Positions 43,949 through 53,147 of a stretch of DNA of 64,000 nucleotides are shown piece after piece. The notes below the pieces were generated by a model that worked only from the letters and a program-made list of their open reading frames with translations, made no database searches and was not told where the DNA came from. This stretch comes from Micromonospora sp. H61 (GTDB taxonomy: Bacteria > Actinomycetota > Actinomycetes > Mycobacteriales > Micromonosporaceae): assembly GCF_018070325.1 (NCBI RefSeq), contig NZ_JAGPXY010000002.1:124001-188000 (forward strand), in the 5' to 3' direction. Positions within the stretch are counted from its first letter, which is position 1. Each line of letters begins with the position of its first letter. The translations under genes and the position numbers were made by a program.

Positions 43949-44517
43949 CCGGCGAGGAGCGCGAGCCGGACGTCGGCCTGGGTGACTGGACACCGGAGTC
44001 GCTGGACGTGCCGGGCGAGGTGCGGGCGGTGGTGTCCGCCCCGCATCCGGTGCTGAGTCGGGGCGCGGACGAGGTCGACCCCACGGCAAAGGAGACGGTC
44101 CAGCTCGCGGCCGACCTGATAGCCACGATGAAGGTCTCGCCGGGCTGCGTCGGGTTGGCCGCGCCGCAGGTCGGGGTGGGCGCCCGGGTCTTCGCCGTCG
44201 ACGTGACCGGGCACCCGAAGGCGGTGACGACGCACGGCACCTTCGTGTTGTGCAACGCGCGCGTGGTGGAGGCGACGCGGTGGAAGCCGGGCCGGGAGGG
44301 CTGCATGTCGGTGCCGGACCTGACCGGGGACGTGAAGCGGGCCAGCCGGCTGGTGGTGGAGGGTGACCTGCCGGGCAGCGGCGTGCCGGTCCGGCTGGTG
44401 ACCGACGGCTTCGAGGCTCGGGCGTTGCAGCACGAGATCGACCACTGTGCGGGGCTACTCTTCCTGGACCGGGTGGCCGGTGCGCACGCGGTCTATCAGC
44501 GCAAGGTCTACCTGTGA
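43945..44517 (+). CDS. def: Peptide deformylase
   Basis: Removes the N-formyl group from new proteins. 190 residues with the three family motifs: GLAAPQVG (motif 1), EGCMSVP (motif 2, metal Cys) and HEIDHCAG (motif 3, two metal His). The GTG at 43945 overlaps the ACT gene stop. The N-terminal 25 residues are an extension compared with E. coli Def. Confidence 0.95.
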   Translation: MTGEEREPDVGLGDWTPESLDVPGEVRAVVSAPHPVLSRGADEVDPTAKETVQLAADLIATMKVSPGCVGLAAPQVGVGARVFAVDVTGHPKAVTTHGTFVLCNARVVEATRWKPGREGCMSVPDLTGDVKRASRLVVEGDLPGSGVPVRLVTDGFEARALQHEIDHCAGLLFLDRVAGAHAVYQRKVYL

Positions 44518-44623
44518 TCGGGTGCCTGACCGTCCTTGATGGAGGGTCGTGCGGGCGCCCCGCAGTGGCTCCGGCGCGTCGCGCCGCACTGCCGGGTACG
44601 GCGCGGCTACGGTGGAGGGCATC

Positions 44624-45328
44624 ATGCGTCTGACGGTCGGCCCCCTGCCACCCGCCGTGTACTGGCGGCGTCGCGCCGTCGTACTCGGAGCGGGGTTCCT
44701 GTTCCTGATTGTCCTGCTCTACTCCTGCACCGGTTCGGGTCGCTCCGGCGACAAGGAGCCCAAGGCGGGAGGTTCGCCGTCGGCGACGTCCGGTCCCGCT
44801 GGGCCGGTGCTGACGCCGCAGACCGGCGGTCCGTCGTCGTCCGCGTCCGCTGATTCGGGTGCGACGAGTCCGAGCCCGGCGATCACCAGCAACACACCGC
44901 CGCTGGGCGCGGCGGCCGGTTCGGAGGACGACGGCACCTGCACCAACGAGGAGATCAGCGTGGTCTCGTCGGCGAGCCCGACCTCGGTGCAGCGGGGCGC
45001 GGTGGTCGAGCTGCAGCTGAGGATCAAGAACACGTCGGACCGGACGTGCAGCCGCAACGTCGGCGCCGACCTTCAGGAGATCTTCATCAAGTCCGGGGCC
45101 GAGAAGGTCTGGTCGTCGGACACCTGCGGCAAGGTCGAGGGCTCGGACGTGCAGTCATTCACGCCGAACTTCGAGCGCTCCTACCAGGTGCCGTGGAACG
45201 GGCGGGACACCAGCCGCTGTGACGGCGCGCTGGCCGCCGGGCCGTTCCCGCCGGTCGGGTCGTACCAGGTGTTCGCTCGGGTCGGCACGAAGCTCAGCGA
45301 CCCGGTGAAGCTCACCGTCACCGGCTGA
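44624..45328 (+). CDS. Membrane-anchored exported protein with Ig-like domain
   Basis: 234 residues: short basic start, one hydrophobic segment (about 18-38, VVLGAGFLFLIVLLYSC), a Ser/Pro/Gly-rich linker (about 40-100) and a beta-rich domain with four Cys (CTNEEISV, TCSRNVG, DTCGKVE, SRCDG). The Cys after LLYS could be a lipobox, but Tyr at -2 is unusual, so a plain anchor is also possible. GGAGG lies 5 nt before the ATG. Ends 6 nt from the convergent disA. Function unknown. Confidence 0.75.
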   Translation: MRLTVGPLPPAVYWRRRAVVLGAGFLFLIVLLYSCTGSGRSGDKEPKAGGSPSATSGPAGPVLTPQTGGPSSSASADSGATSPSPAITSNTPPLGAAAGSEDDGTCTNEEISVVSSASPTSVQRGAVVELQLRIKNTSDRTCSRNVGADLQEIFIKSGAEKVWSSDTCGKVEGSDVQSFTPNFERSYQVPWNGRDTSRCDGALAAGPFPPVGSYQVFARVGTKLSDPVKLTVTG

Positions 45329-45334
45329 GCCGGA

Positions 45335-46519
45335 TCAGACGTAGCGTTCCAGAATGGATGCCTCGGCGAGCCGGGACAGCCCCTCACGGACGCCACGGGC
45401 CCGGGCGTCGCCGACCCCTTCCACGGCTTGCAGGTCCTCCACTGTCGCGCCGAGCAGACGCTGGAGGCTGCCGAAGTGCAGCACCAGGCGATCGACCACC
45501 GCCACCGGCAGCCGGGGCACCTTGGCCAGCAGTCGGAAGCCGCGCGGGCTGACCGCGGCGTCGAGCGCGTCGGACGCGGCCGGGTAGCCGATCGCCTTGG
45601 CCACCGACACCAGGTCGATCAGCTCGGTGGCACCGAGCAGGTCCAGCTCGACGAGAGCCTCGTCCAGCGTGCGTGACTTACGGCCGACGGGGAGGTAGTC
45701 CCGGATGACCAGCGTGCGGTCGGCGTCCACGCCGGCCATCAGCTCGTCGAGTTGCAGGGCGAGCAGGCGGCCGTCGGTGCCAAGCTCCACCACGTAGCCG
45801 GCGATCTCGTCGGCGATCCGGCGAACCATCTCCAGTCGCTGCACCACGGCCACCGCGTCCCGCACGGTGACCAGATCCTCGATCTCCAGGGCGGAGAGCG
45901 TGCCGGAGACCTCGTCCAACCGGAGCTTGTAGCGCTCCAGGGTGGCGAGCGCCTGGTTGGCGCGGGAGAGGATGGCCGCCGAGTCGTCGAGCACGTGCCG
46001 TTGGCCGTTGACGTAAAGGCTGATGATCCGCATCGACTGGCTGACCGAGATGACCGGATAGCCGGTCTGGCGGGCCACCCGCTCGGCGGTGCGGTGCCGG
46101 GTGCCGGACTCTTCGGTCGGGATGGACGGGTCGGGCATCAGGTGCACTGCCGCCCGGACGATCCTGGTGCCGTCGCTGGAGAGCACGACAGCGCCGTCCA
46201 TCTTGCACAGCTCGCGCACGCGCGTCGCGGAGAACTCCACGTCCAGCGGGAAGCCGCCGGTGCAGAGGCCCTCGACCACCTTGTCGTAGCCGAGCACGAT
46301 GAGCGCGCCCGTGCGGCCCCGCAGGATGCGCTCCAGGCCGTCGCGCAAGGCGGTGCCCGGGGCCATCAGGGCGAGATTGGCCCGTAGCGGATCTCCGGCG
46401 CTCCCGGCGGCTCCCGCAGTCACGCTCACGCTGATCGGGCGGGCGGGCGAGCCCACGGCGCCGGTGCGGGCCTGGGGCGGCGCGCCGGCTGGCTTGGTGG
46501 TATCGCGGTCGATCGGCAC
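45335..46519 (-). CDS. disA: DNA integrity scanning diadenylate cyclase DisA
   Basis: Makes c-di-AMP and scans DNA for lesions. 394 residues: N-terminal DAC domain with [10 protein letters not shown] and GTRHRTAER (catalytic DGA and RHR), a helical middle, and a C-terminal helix-hairpin-helix region ([21 protein letters not shown]). Two GTG codons compete (46525, 46519); TAGACT lies exactly 6 nt before 46519 and abuts 46525, so 46519 is chosen as a leaderless start. radA lies directly upstream on the same strand, a common and functionally linked pair. Confidence 0.96.
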   Translation of the reverse strand: MPIDRDTTKPAGAPPQARTGAVGSPARPISVSVTAGAAGSAGDPLRANLALMAPGTALRDGLERILRGRTGALIVLGYDKVVEGLCTGGFPLDVEFSATRVRELCKMDGAVVLSSDGTRIVRAAVHLMPDPSIPTEESGTRHRTAERVARQTGYPVISVSQSMRIISLYVNGQRHVLDDSAAILSRANQALATLERYKLRLDEVSGTLSALEIEDLVTVRDAVAVVQRLEMVRRIADEIAGYVVELGTDGRLLALQLDELMAGVDADRTLVIRDYLPVGRKSRTLDEALVELDLLGATELIDLVSVAKAIGYPAASDALDAAVSPRGFRLLAKVPRLPVAVVDRLVLHFGSLQRLLGATVEDLQAVEGVGDARARGVREGLSRLAEASILERYV

Positions 46520-46525
46520 GGGCAC

Positions 46526-46531
46526 AGTCTA
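46526..46531 (-). promoter_or_regulatory. Leaderless -10 box of disA
   Basis: TAGACT on the minus strand, 6 nt before the GTG at 46519. Decides the disA start. Confidence 0.5.
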
Positions 46532-46650
46532 CGGACTGCCGTGCGGTGGGTGCTGTCGTGGTTACTGTGATGTGTCACGATGCCGCCCTTTCCACCGTTT
46601 CCCGCTTGCGACGTGCTGTCCGGTTTCGCCGCCCTCGTCGGCACGGTGGG

Positions 46651-48108
46651 TCACTCGGCGGACGCGCGGGCCGCATGGTGCAGGGCCGAACGGACGTCGG
46701 TGACCTCGGTCACCCGCATCTGCTCGGGGCCTGCGCCGGTGCTGGCCGGGCCGCAGCCGGGCGGCACCAGGGCCACCTTGAACCCCAGCCGGGCGGCCTC
46801 GGCCAGCCGGCGCGGCACCGCCCCGACCCGGCGCACCTCGCCGGTCAGCCCCACCTCACCGATCGCCACCAGGTGCGGCGCGATCGCCAGGTTGAGCCCG
46901 CCGGAGGCGACCGCCAAGGCCACCGCCAGGTCGGCGGCCGGCTCCACCACCCGGATCCCGCCCACTGTGGCGGCGAAGACCTCCCGGTCGTGCAACGTCA
47001 GCCGCTCGGTGCGCCGTTGCAGCACCGCGAGCACCATCGCCAGTCGCGCCGAGTCGAGGCCGGAGACGGTGCGTCGGGGAGAACCCGCCACTGTCGCGCC
47101 GATCAGCGCCTGCACCTCGGTGACCAGGGCACGACGCCCCTCCATGGCCACCGTCACGCAGGTGCCCGGGACCGGTTCCGCGTAGCGGGTCAGGAACAGC
47201 CCGGACGGGTCGGCCAGGCTGCTGATGCCGCCCTCGTGCATCTCGAAGCAGCCGACCTCGTCGGCCGCGCCGAACCTGTTCTTCACGCCGCGCACCAGGC
47301 GCAGCGACGAGTGCTTGTCGCCCTCGAAGTGCAGCACCACGTCGACCAGGTGCTCCAGCACCCGAGGCCCGGCCACCTGGCCGTCCTTGGTGACGTGCCC
47401 GACCAGCACTGTGGCGATGCCCCGCTCCTTGGCCACCGAGACCAGCGCGGCGGTGACCGCGCGGACCTGGGTCACCCCACCGGGCACCCCCTCGGTGCCG
47501 GTGGTCGAGATGGTCTGTACCGAGTCGAGCACCAACAGGCCCGGCTTGACCGCGTCCAGGTGACCGAGCACCGAGGCGAGGTCGCTCTCCGCGGCGAGGT
47601 AGAGCTGCTCGTGCAGGGTGCCCATCCGCTCGGCGCGCAGGCGCACCTGACTGACCGACTCTTCGCCGCTGACCACCAGCGAGGGGGTGCCGGCGCCGAC
47701 AGCCCACTGCTGCGCCACATCCAGCAGGAGGGTCGACTTGCCCACGCCGGGCTCGCCGGCGAGCAACACCACGCCACCCGGGACCAGGCCCCCGCCGAGC
47801 ACCCGGTCGAGCTCGCTCACCCCGGTGGGCACGGCGCGGGCCGGAGCGGCGCTGATGGTGGCGATCGGTCGGGCCGGCTCGGACGGCATCCGGGAGCTGA
47901 CCACCCGACCGGAGACGGTCGGGCCGGTCACCGTGTGCTCGACCACCGCCCCCCACTCGCCGCACTCCGGGCAGCGCCCCACCCACTTGGGCGGCTGGTG
48001 CCCGCAGGCGTCGCACTGGTAGGCCGGACGCGGCTCGCGGGCGGCGGACCGACCACGGGCGGCACCGGCCGTGCCGCCACGCGGAGGGGTCGATCGGGAG
48101 GTGGTCAC
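46651..48108 (-). CDS. radA: DNA repair protein RadA (Sms)
   Basis: RecA-like branch-migration helicase in recombination. 485 residues: zinc finger CDACGHQPPKWVGRCPECG (about 34-52), Walker A GEPGVGKST, the RadA-specific KNRFG motif (KNRFGAADE) and a C-terminal Lon-like domain (VGGIRVVEPAADLAVALAV). GTG start with TAGCGT 6 nt upstream, so probably leaderless. RadA modulates DisA in other bacteria, and here they are neighbours. Confidence 0.96.
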   Translation of the reverse strand: MTTSRSTPPRGGTAGAARGRSAAREPRPAYQCDACGHQPPKWVGRCPECGEWGAVVEHTVTGPTVSGRVVSSRMPSEPARPIATISAAPARAVPTGVSELDRVLGGGLVPGGVVLLAGEPGVGKSTLLLDVAQQWAVGAGTPSLVVSGEESVSQVRLRAERMGTLHEQLYLAAESDLASVLGHLDAVKPGLLVLDSVQTISTTGTEGVPGGVTQVRAVTAALVSVAKERGIATVLVGHVTKDGQVAGPRVLEHLVDVVLHFEGDKHSSLRLVRGVKNRFGAADEVGCFEMHEGGISSLADPSGLFLTRYAEPVPGTCVTVAMEGRRALVTEVQALIGATVAGSPRRTVSGLDSARLAMVLAVLQRRTERLTLHDREVFAATVGGIRVVEPAADLAVALAVASGGLNLAIAPHLVAIGEVGLTGEVRRVGAVPRRLAEAARLGFKVALVPPGCGPASTGAGPEQMRVTEVTDVRSALHHAARASAE

Positions 48109-48114
48109 ATCAGG

Positions 48115-48120
48115 ACGCTA
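48115..48120 (-). promoter_or_regulatory. Leaderless -10 box of radA
   Basis: TAGCGT on the minus strand, 6 nt before the GTG at 48108. Confidence 0.5.
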
Positions 48121-48142
48121 GCCCTCGCGTACGACGAAAACA

Positions 48143-48170
48143 CCCCGGCGTGGTGGTCACCACGCCGGGG
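48143..48170 (-). terminator. Strong hairpin between the lipoprotein gene and radA
   Basis: Perfect 13-bp arms CCCCGGCGTGGTG / CACCACGCCGGGG around GT, flanked by AAAAC and GTTT runs that can extend the stem. It should end transcription of the 48194-48973 gene before radA. Confidence 0.8.
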
Positions 48171-48193
48171 CGTTTGTCGATGTGCGGGTCGGG

Positions 48194-48973
48194 TCACTCG
48201 TGGGTGGTGCCGCCCTCGTTGCCCTCGTAGCCACCCTCGCGCTCGATGATCGGCGACGGAGGGGCCGCCGGGGTGAGCGGAACCGCGACCGGCGCCTGCC
48301 CGGTGACCGTGTTGCCGTTGCCGAAGTCGAAGGTCACGACGACGTTCTGGCCGGAGCGCAGCGCCTCGGTCAGGCCGATCAGCCGGAGCTGCGTGGTGGC
48401 CTCGGAGTTGAACTGGATGTAGCTCAGCGGCGCCAGCTCGATCCGGGCCGGCTGGCCCGGGGCGGAGGGGCTGGCCGAACCGGACGCCCGCGCCGACTCC
48501 GGGGCGGACGGGGTGGCCGAGGACGATCCGGTCTCGGAGGGCGTCACGGACGGGCTCGGCGAGCCGGACGTCGAGTTCGACGGGCTGGCCGAACCGGACG
48601 GCGACGGGCTCATGGAGGCGGACTCCGAGGCGGACGGCGACGGGCTCGCCGAGCCGCCGCTGATCACCACCTCGCGGGCGCTCTCCGTGGTGACGGTGAC
48701 AGTCACCGTCTCCTTGGAGTCGTTGTAGATCACGGCGCCGAGCCCCGCGTCCTGGCCGGCCTGGTAGCCCTCGGTGCCCGGGAAGTCCACGAGCAGGCCC
48801 CGCACCGAGAAGGAACCGTTGCTGGTGGTGAGGCTGACGCCCTGGACCGACGGCTCCTTCAACGCGGTCTCGGCGATCTGACCGGTGCCGCATCCGGAAG
48901 CCAGCAGACTGGCCGCCGCAATCCCGGACAGCAACAGGGCCGCCCGCCCGGATCCCCTGATCGAGCGCGTCAC
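48194..48973 (-). CDS. Lipoprotein with Ser/Pro-rich linker
   Basis: 259 residues: lipobox LLASGC near residue 25, an outer beta-rich domain (NGSFSVRGLLVDFPGTEGY), a low-complexity stretch of Ser, Pro, Glu, Ala (about 120-180), then a second beta-rich part (LSYIQFNSEATTQLRLIGL) that resembles DUF461-like copper-chaperone folds. GAGGAGG lies 6 nt before the GTG at 48973, which decides it over two upstream GTGs. Function not assigned. Confidence 0.8.
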   Translation of the reverse strand: MTRSIRGSGRAALLLSGIAAASLLASGCGTGQIAETALKEPSVQGVSLTTSNGSFSVRGLLVDFPGTEGYQAGQDAGLGAVIYNDSKETVTVTVTTESAREVVISGGSASPSPSASESASMSPSPSGSASPSNSTSGSPSPSVTPSETGSSSATPSAPESARASGSASPSAPGQPARIELAPLSYIQFNSEATTQLRLIGLTEALRSGQNVVVTFDFGNGNTVTGQAPVAVPLTPAAPPSPIIEREGGYEGNEGGTTHE

Positions 48974-49112
48974 GTCGGTCCTCCTCGTCACAATCCCACC
49001 CGGGCCGTACGCCGGGCACGGTGGCCATACCCGCGCAGACCGCGCTCCAGGGTAGTTGGGACTGATCGAGGCCCGCACGCGGACCCGGCAATGCCACCTG
49101 CCCGGGTGGCGT

Positions 49113-49952
49113 TCACACCACCCGACCGCTCGCCACCAGCAGAACCACGTCGATGAGGGCCACCAGCATCACCGCCCGGAAGGCCGCCACCGGCCGCCGG
49201 CCGGCCCGGATCGCCGAGCGCCCGGCGTACCAGCTCAGCGGCGGCACCACGGCGGCCGTGCCGACCGCCGCCCAGCCGACCGCCGACGGCGGCCCGGGTG
49301 GTCCGAGGACCAGTGTCGCGGTCGCCGCGAGGAGGAGACCCGCCGCGGCCACCCGGCTGCCGGCGGCGCCCAGCCGGTGGGGCAGGCCGCGCACGCCGGT
49401 GCGGGCGTCGTCGGCCAGGTCGGGCAGCACGTTGGCGAAGTGCGCGCCGGCGCCCAGACAGGCTGCCGCCGCCACCAGCCAGACCGGCGGGGCCGGCTGA
49501 CCGGGCAGCGCCAGCACCACGAAGGCGGGCAACGCGCCGAACGACACGGCGTAGGGCAGCACCGAGAACGCGGTGGCCTTGAGCGGCCAGTCGTAGAGCA
49601 GGGCGGAGACCAGGGCGAGCGTCAGCCAGAACGCCGCCACCGGGTTCGTGGTCAGCGCCAGCAGCGGGCAGGCCACCGCGGCCGCCGCGGCGGCCCAGGC
49701 CGTGACGCGTCGACCGACCGCGCCACTGGCGACCGGTTTGTCGGTACGCCCCACAGTGGCGTCCCGCTCGGCGTCCAGCGCGTCGTTGGTCCAGCCGACG
49801 GCGAGCTGGCTGGCCAGCACGGCGAGCACCACCGAGACGATTCCGGCCGGCCGGTGGCCCACTCCCCAGGCCAGCAGACCGGCCACCGTGGTCACCGCCG
49901 CGGCCGGTTCCGGATGGCTTGCTCTGACCAGCCCTAACACCCTCGACGACAT
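49113..49952 (-). CDS. UbiA-family prenyltransferase
   Basis: 279 residues, eight or nine membrane segments. First Asp-rich motif NDALDAERD (NDxxDxxxD) and second motif DLADDARTG are in place, so magnesium-prenyl-diphosphate binding should work. It prenylates an aromatic or similar acceptor; which one is unknown. Divergent from the methyltransferase gene, and near a type III PKS whose product is a possible acceptor. ATG at 49952; an extension to 50030 would overlap the divergent gene. Confidence 0.88.
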   Translation of the reverse strand: MSSRVLGLVRASHPEPAAAVTTVAGLLAWGVGHRPAGIVSVVLAVLASQLAVGWTNDALDAERDATVGRTDKPVASGAVGRRVTAWAAAAAAVACPLLALTTNPVAAFWLTLALVSALLYDWPLKATAFSVLPYAVSFGALPAFVVLALPGQPAPPVWLVAAAACLGAGAHFANVLPDLADDARTGVRGLPHRLGAAGSRVAAAGLLLAATATLVLGPPGPPSAVGWAAVGTAAVVPPLSWYAGRSAIRAGRRPVAAFRAVMLVALIDVVLLVASGRVV

Positions 49953-49998
49953 AACGGAAGTCTGGTCGTTACCGAGCAGTCGTGCCACGCTCGGTTCC

Positions 49999-50772
49999 AT
50001 GCGAGACGTGGCTGCGGCCGGGGCGCCCACCGGTCCGAGGGTGCTGCCGCGAAACGATCCGCGTCAGTACGACGATCTGGCCGGTGAGTGGTGGCGGCCG
50101 GATGGAGCGTTCGCGATGCTGCACTGGCTGGCCGAGGCCCGGGCCGCGCTGGTGCCGCCGGCCACCCGTCCGGGCGCGGTGCTTGTCGATCTGGGTTGCG
50201 GCGCCGGCCTGCTCGCGCCGCACCTCGCCGGCAAGGGCTACCGCCACGTCGGGGTGGATCTGACCCGCTCGGCGCTCGTCCAGGCGGCCGAGCACGGGGT
50301 GCGGGTGGTCCAGGGTGATGCCACAGCGGTGCCGCTGCCCGACGGCTGCGCCGACGTGGTCTCGGCGGGTGAGTTGCTGGAGCACGTGCCGGCCTGGCCG
50401 CGCGCCGTGGCCGAGGCGTGTCGGCTGCTGCGCCCGGGTGGCGTGCTGGTGCTGGACACCCTCAACGACACGGCGCTGGCCCGGCTCGTCGCGGTCCGGA
50501 TCGCCGAGCGGCTGCCGACGGTGCCCCGAGGCATCCACGATCCGCGGTTGTTCGTGGACTCCCGGGCGCTGGTCGCCGAGTGTGCCCGACACGGTGTCGA
50601 TCTGAGCCTGCGGGGCATCCGTCCGCAGTTCGGCGGCATGCTCGCCTGGCTGCTGCGCCGCGTCCGCGCGAGCCGAACGGCCGGTGCGGTGCCCGCCGGC
50701 CGCGCCCCGCGCATCGTGCCGACCCGGTCCACCGCCGTGCTGTACCAGGGCCGGGGGGTCCGCAAAGGATAG
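49999..50772 (+). CDS. UbiG-like SAM-dependent methyltransferase
   Basis: 257 residues. Motif I VLVDLGCGAGLLAPHLAGKG (about 57-76), then VGVDLTRSAL, GDATAVPLPDGCADVV and LLRPGGVLVLDTLN. The lead RQYDDLAGEWWRPDGAFAML closely follows UbiG O-methyltransferases. Likely methylates a phenol or resorcinol made by the PKS in the same cluster; inferred. The gene starts 46 nt from the divergent UbiA-like gene. Confidence 0.87.
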   Translation: MRDVAAAGAPTGPRVLPRNDPRQYDDLAGEWWRPDGAFAMLHWLAEARAALVPPATRPGAVLVDLGCGAGLLAPHLAGKGYRHVGVDLTRSALVQAAEHGVRVVQGDATAVPLPDGCADVVSAGELLEHVPAWPRAVAEACRLLRPGGVLVLDTLNDTALARLVAVRIAERLPTVPRGIHDPRLFVDSRALVAECARHGVDLSLRGIRPQFGGMLAWLLRRVRASRTAGAVPAGRAPRIVPTRSTAVLYQGRGVRKG

Positions 50773-50812
50773 TCGGGCCGTGGCGGGGTATGGAACGCCG
50801 AGGAGGAACGAG

Positions 50813-51979
50813 ATGACGGTGCACGCGCTTGAGGCAGCACGCCGGTTGGCGCCGCGGTTCGCCGCGCGGGCGGCCGAGCACGACCGGGACGGTTCCTTCC
50901 CCGTGGACGACTTCGCCGACCTGCGCGAGGCCGGCCTGTTCGGGCTGATGGTGCCCCGGGCGCTCGGCGGTCTGGGCGCCACCTTCGCCGAGTACGCAGC
51001 GGTGGCCACTGAGCTTGCCCGGGGCAACGGTGCGACAGCCCTGGTGTTCAACATGCACGCCTCCGTGACCGGCGCGCTGGGCGCGGTCACCGAGGAGTTG
51101 GCCGAGGCGCTTGGCGTACCCGACGAGGCGCTGGCCGCCCGCGACCGGCTGCTCAGCGCGGCGGCGCAGGGCTCCTGGTACGCGGTCGCGATGAGCGAGC
51201 GTGGCGCGGGCGCGCGGCTGTCCCAGCTGACCACGGCGTACGAGCCGACCGACGGGGGCTGGCATCTCAAGGGCAGCAAGACCTTCTGCTCCGGCGCCGG
51301 GCACGCGGACGGTTACCTGGTGGCGGCGCGCAGCTCGGCCGACCAGTCGGTGGTCTCACAGTTCCTGGTGCCGGCCGGCGACGGGCTGACAGTGGAGCCG
51401 ACCTGGGACTCGCTCGGCATGCGCGCCACCTCCTCCCACGACCTGCACCTGGACGTCACAGTGCCCGCCGATCGGCTGCTCGGTGGGGTGGAGGGGCTCG
51501 CGCTGGTGGTCGCCCAGTTGATGCCGCACTGGTTGGTGGCCAGCTACGCGGCCGTCTACGTGGGGGTCGCCCGTGCGGCGATCGACGCGGCGGCCGAGCA
51601 CCTCAACGCCCGCAACCTGTCCGGTCTGCCGGCGGTGCGGGCCCGGCTGGGTCGGGCGGACGCGGCGACGGCCGCCGCGCAGTTGGTGGTGGCCGAGGCG
51701 GCCCGCCGGGTGGACGAGGCGCCCGGTGACGAGGAGACCAACCGTTGGGTGTGGCGGGCGAAGCTGCTCGCCGGCACCACTGCCGCCGAGGTGGCGGCGT
51801 CGGTGCTGGAGGCGGCGGGCACCTCGGCGACCCGCCGTGGACATCCGCTGGAGCGGCTCTACCGCGACGCCCGCTGCGGCTCGCTGCACCCGGCCACGTC
51901 GGACGTCTGCGCCGACTGGCTCGGCATCGCCGCGCTGGGCGGCGACCCGGATCGTGACGGATCGGCACCGCGTTGGTGA
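50813..51979 (+). CDS. Acyl-CoA dehydrogenase-family flavoprotein
   Basis: 388 residues with the acyl-CoA dehydrogenase plan: helical N-terminal domain (FADLREAGLFGLMVPRALGG), a beta middle domain (WYAVAMSERGAGARLS, then KGSKTFCSGAGHADGYLVAA) and a C-terminal helical domain. The catalytic Glu position is not obvious, so it could be a DszC/hydroxylase-like member that oxygenates rather than dehydrogenates. AGGAGG lies 7 nt before the ATG. Sits between the methyltransferase and the PKS. Confidence 0.85.
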   Translation: MTVHALEAARRLAPRFAARAAEHDRDGSFPVDDFADLREAGLFGLMVPRALGGLGATFAEYAAVATELARGNGATALVFNMHASVTGALGAVTEELAEALGVPDEALAARDRLLSAAAQGSWYAVAMSERGAGARLSQLTTAYEPTDGGWHLKGSKTFCSGAGHADGYLVAARSSADQSVVSQFLVPAGDGLTVEPTWDSLGMRATSSHDLHLDVTVPADRLLGGVEGLALVVAQLMPHWLVASYAAVYVGVARAAIDAAAEHLNARNLSGLPAVRARLGRADAATAAAQLVVAEAARRVDEAPGDEETNRWVWRAKLLAGTTAAEVAASVLEAAGTSATRRGHPLERLYRDARCGSLHPATSDVCADWLGIAALGGDPDRDGSAPRW

Positions 51980-52073
51980 GCCCGCCGCACCGGGCTCGCA
52001 CGGAGGAACGACCAGCCGAGGTGGCTGGTGGGACGGCCAGGGGGAGGACAGCATCTGACGAGAGGTGGGGATC

Positions 52074-53123
52074 GTGTTCGTACCAGTGATCGCGGGGCTC
52101 GGGACAGCGCAGCCGCCGTCCGCTTCGCAGGACGAGTTGTGGGAGGGTTTCTTCTCCCGGCACTTCTCCGGCACCACCCGGTCGTTGGCCCAGCGAATCT
52201 TCGCCAACTCGGGGGTGACCCGGCGGCAGGCCGCTGTCAATCCGCTGCTGGAGGACGTCTCGGACTGGCCGACCGAGCGTCGGATGCGCCGCTACCAGGT
52301 GGAGGCGCTGCCGCTGGGCAAGGAGGCGGTGGGTAGGGCGTTGACTGCCGCCGGACTGAGCGCCGGCGACATCGGGCTGTTCATCGTCTGCTCCTGCACC
52401 GGGTACGCCACCCCGGGGCTGGACATCCTGCTCGCCCGGGACCTGGGCATGGCCGCGGACACCCAGCGGATGTTCATCGGCCACATGGGCTGTTACGCGG
52501 CGTTGCCGGGGCTCGGCGCGGCGAGTGACTTCGTCACCGCGCGGGGGCGACCGGCGCTGCTGCTCTGCGCGGAGCTGACCAGCCTGCACATCCAGCCGTC
52601 CAGCGCCCGGGTGGACACCCAGCAGATCGTCTCCCACGCGCTCTTCTCGGACGCCGCGGTCGCCGCCGTGGTCGTGCCGGGCGGCTCGGGGTACGCGGTG
52701 CGCGAGGTCACCGCCGTCACCGACACCTCGACCGCCGACCACATGACCTGGGACGTCACCGACGCCGGGTTCCGGATGGGGTTGTCGCCCAAGGTGCCGC
52801 AGGTGCTGTCGAGGCACGTCCGGGGGCTGGTCGACGATCTGTTGGCCCGGCACGGCGTCACCAGCTCCGAGGTGGACGGTTGGGCGGTGCACCCGGGCGG
52901 GCCGCGGATCCTCAACGTGGTGGAGCGGGAGTTGGCGCTGCCCCCGCTGGGGCTGGCGGCGTCCCGGGCGACGCTGGACGAGCACGGCAACTGCTCGTCG
53001 CCGACCGTGTTGCTGATCCTGGACCGGTTGGGTCGGGCGACACCGGCGGCTCGGCGCATCGTCATGCTGGCCTTCGGCCCCGGCCTCACCCTGTACGCCG
53101 CCCTGCTCGATCGACAGGACTGA
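52074..53123 (+). CDS. Type III polyketide synthase
   Basis: 349 residues of the chalcone-synthase superfamily. Catalytic triad regions: GHMGCYAALPG (Cys), WAVHPGGPRIL (His) and DEHGNCSSPT (Asn), plus the C-terminal AFGPG loop. It should extend an acyl-CoA starter with malonyl-CoA and release a pyrone, resorcinol or phloroglucinol; the starter cannot be read from sequence. Of two GTG codons, 52074 is preferred because GAGAGG lies 8 nt upstream; the GTG at 52065 overlaps that site. Confidence 0.92.
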   Translation: MFVPVIAGLGTAQPPSASQDELWEGFFSRHFSGTTRSLAQRIFANSGVTRRQAAVNPLLEDVSDWPTERRMRRYQVEALPLGKEAVGRALTAAGLSAGDIGLFIVCSCTGYATPGLDILLARDLGMAADTQRMFIGHMGCYAALPGLGAASDFVTARGRPALLLCAELTSLHIQPSSARVDTQQIVSHALFSDAAVAAVVVPGGSGYAVREVTAVTDTSTADHMTWDVTDAGFRMGLSPKVPQVLSRHVRGLVDDLLARHGVTSSEVDGWAVHPGGPRILNVVERELALPPLGLAASRATLDEHGNCSSPTVLLILDRLGRATPAARRIVMLAFGPGLTLYAALLDRQD

Positions 53124-53135
53124 GGCTCCGGCCGG

Positions 53136-53141
53136 TACGCT
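53136..53141 (+). promoter_or_regulatory. Leaderless -10 box
   Basis: TACGCT, 6 nt before the GTG at 53148. Confidence 0.45.
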
Positions 53142-53147
53142 CACGGG

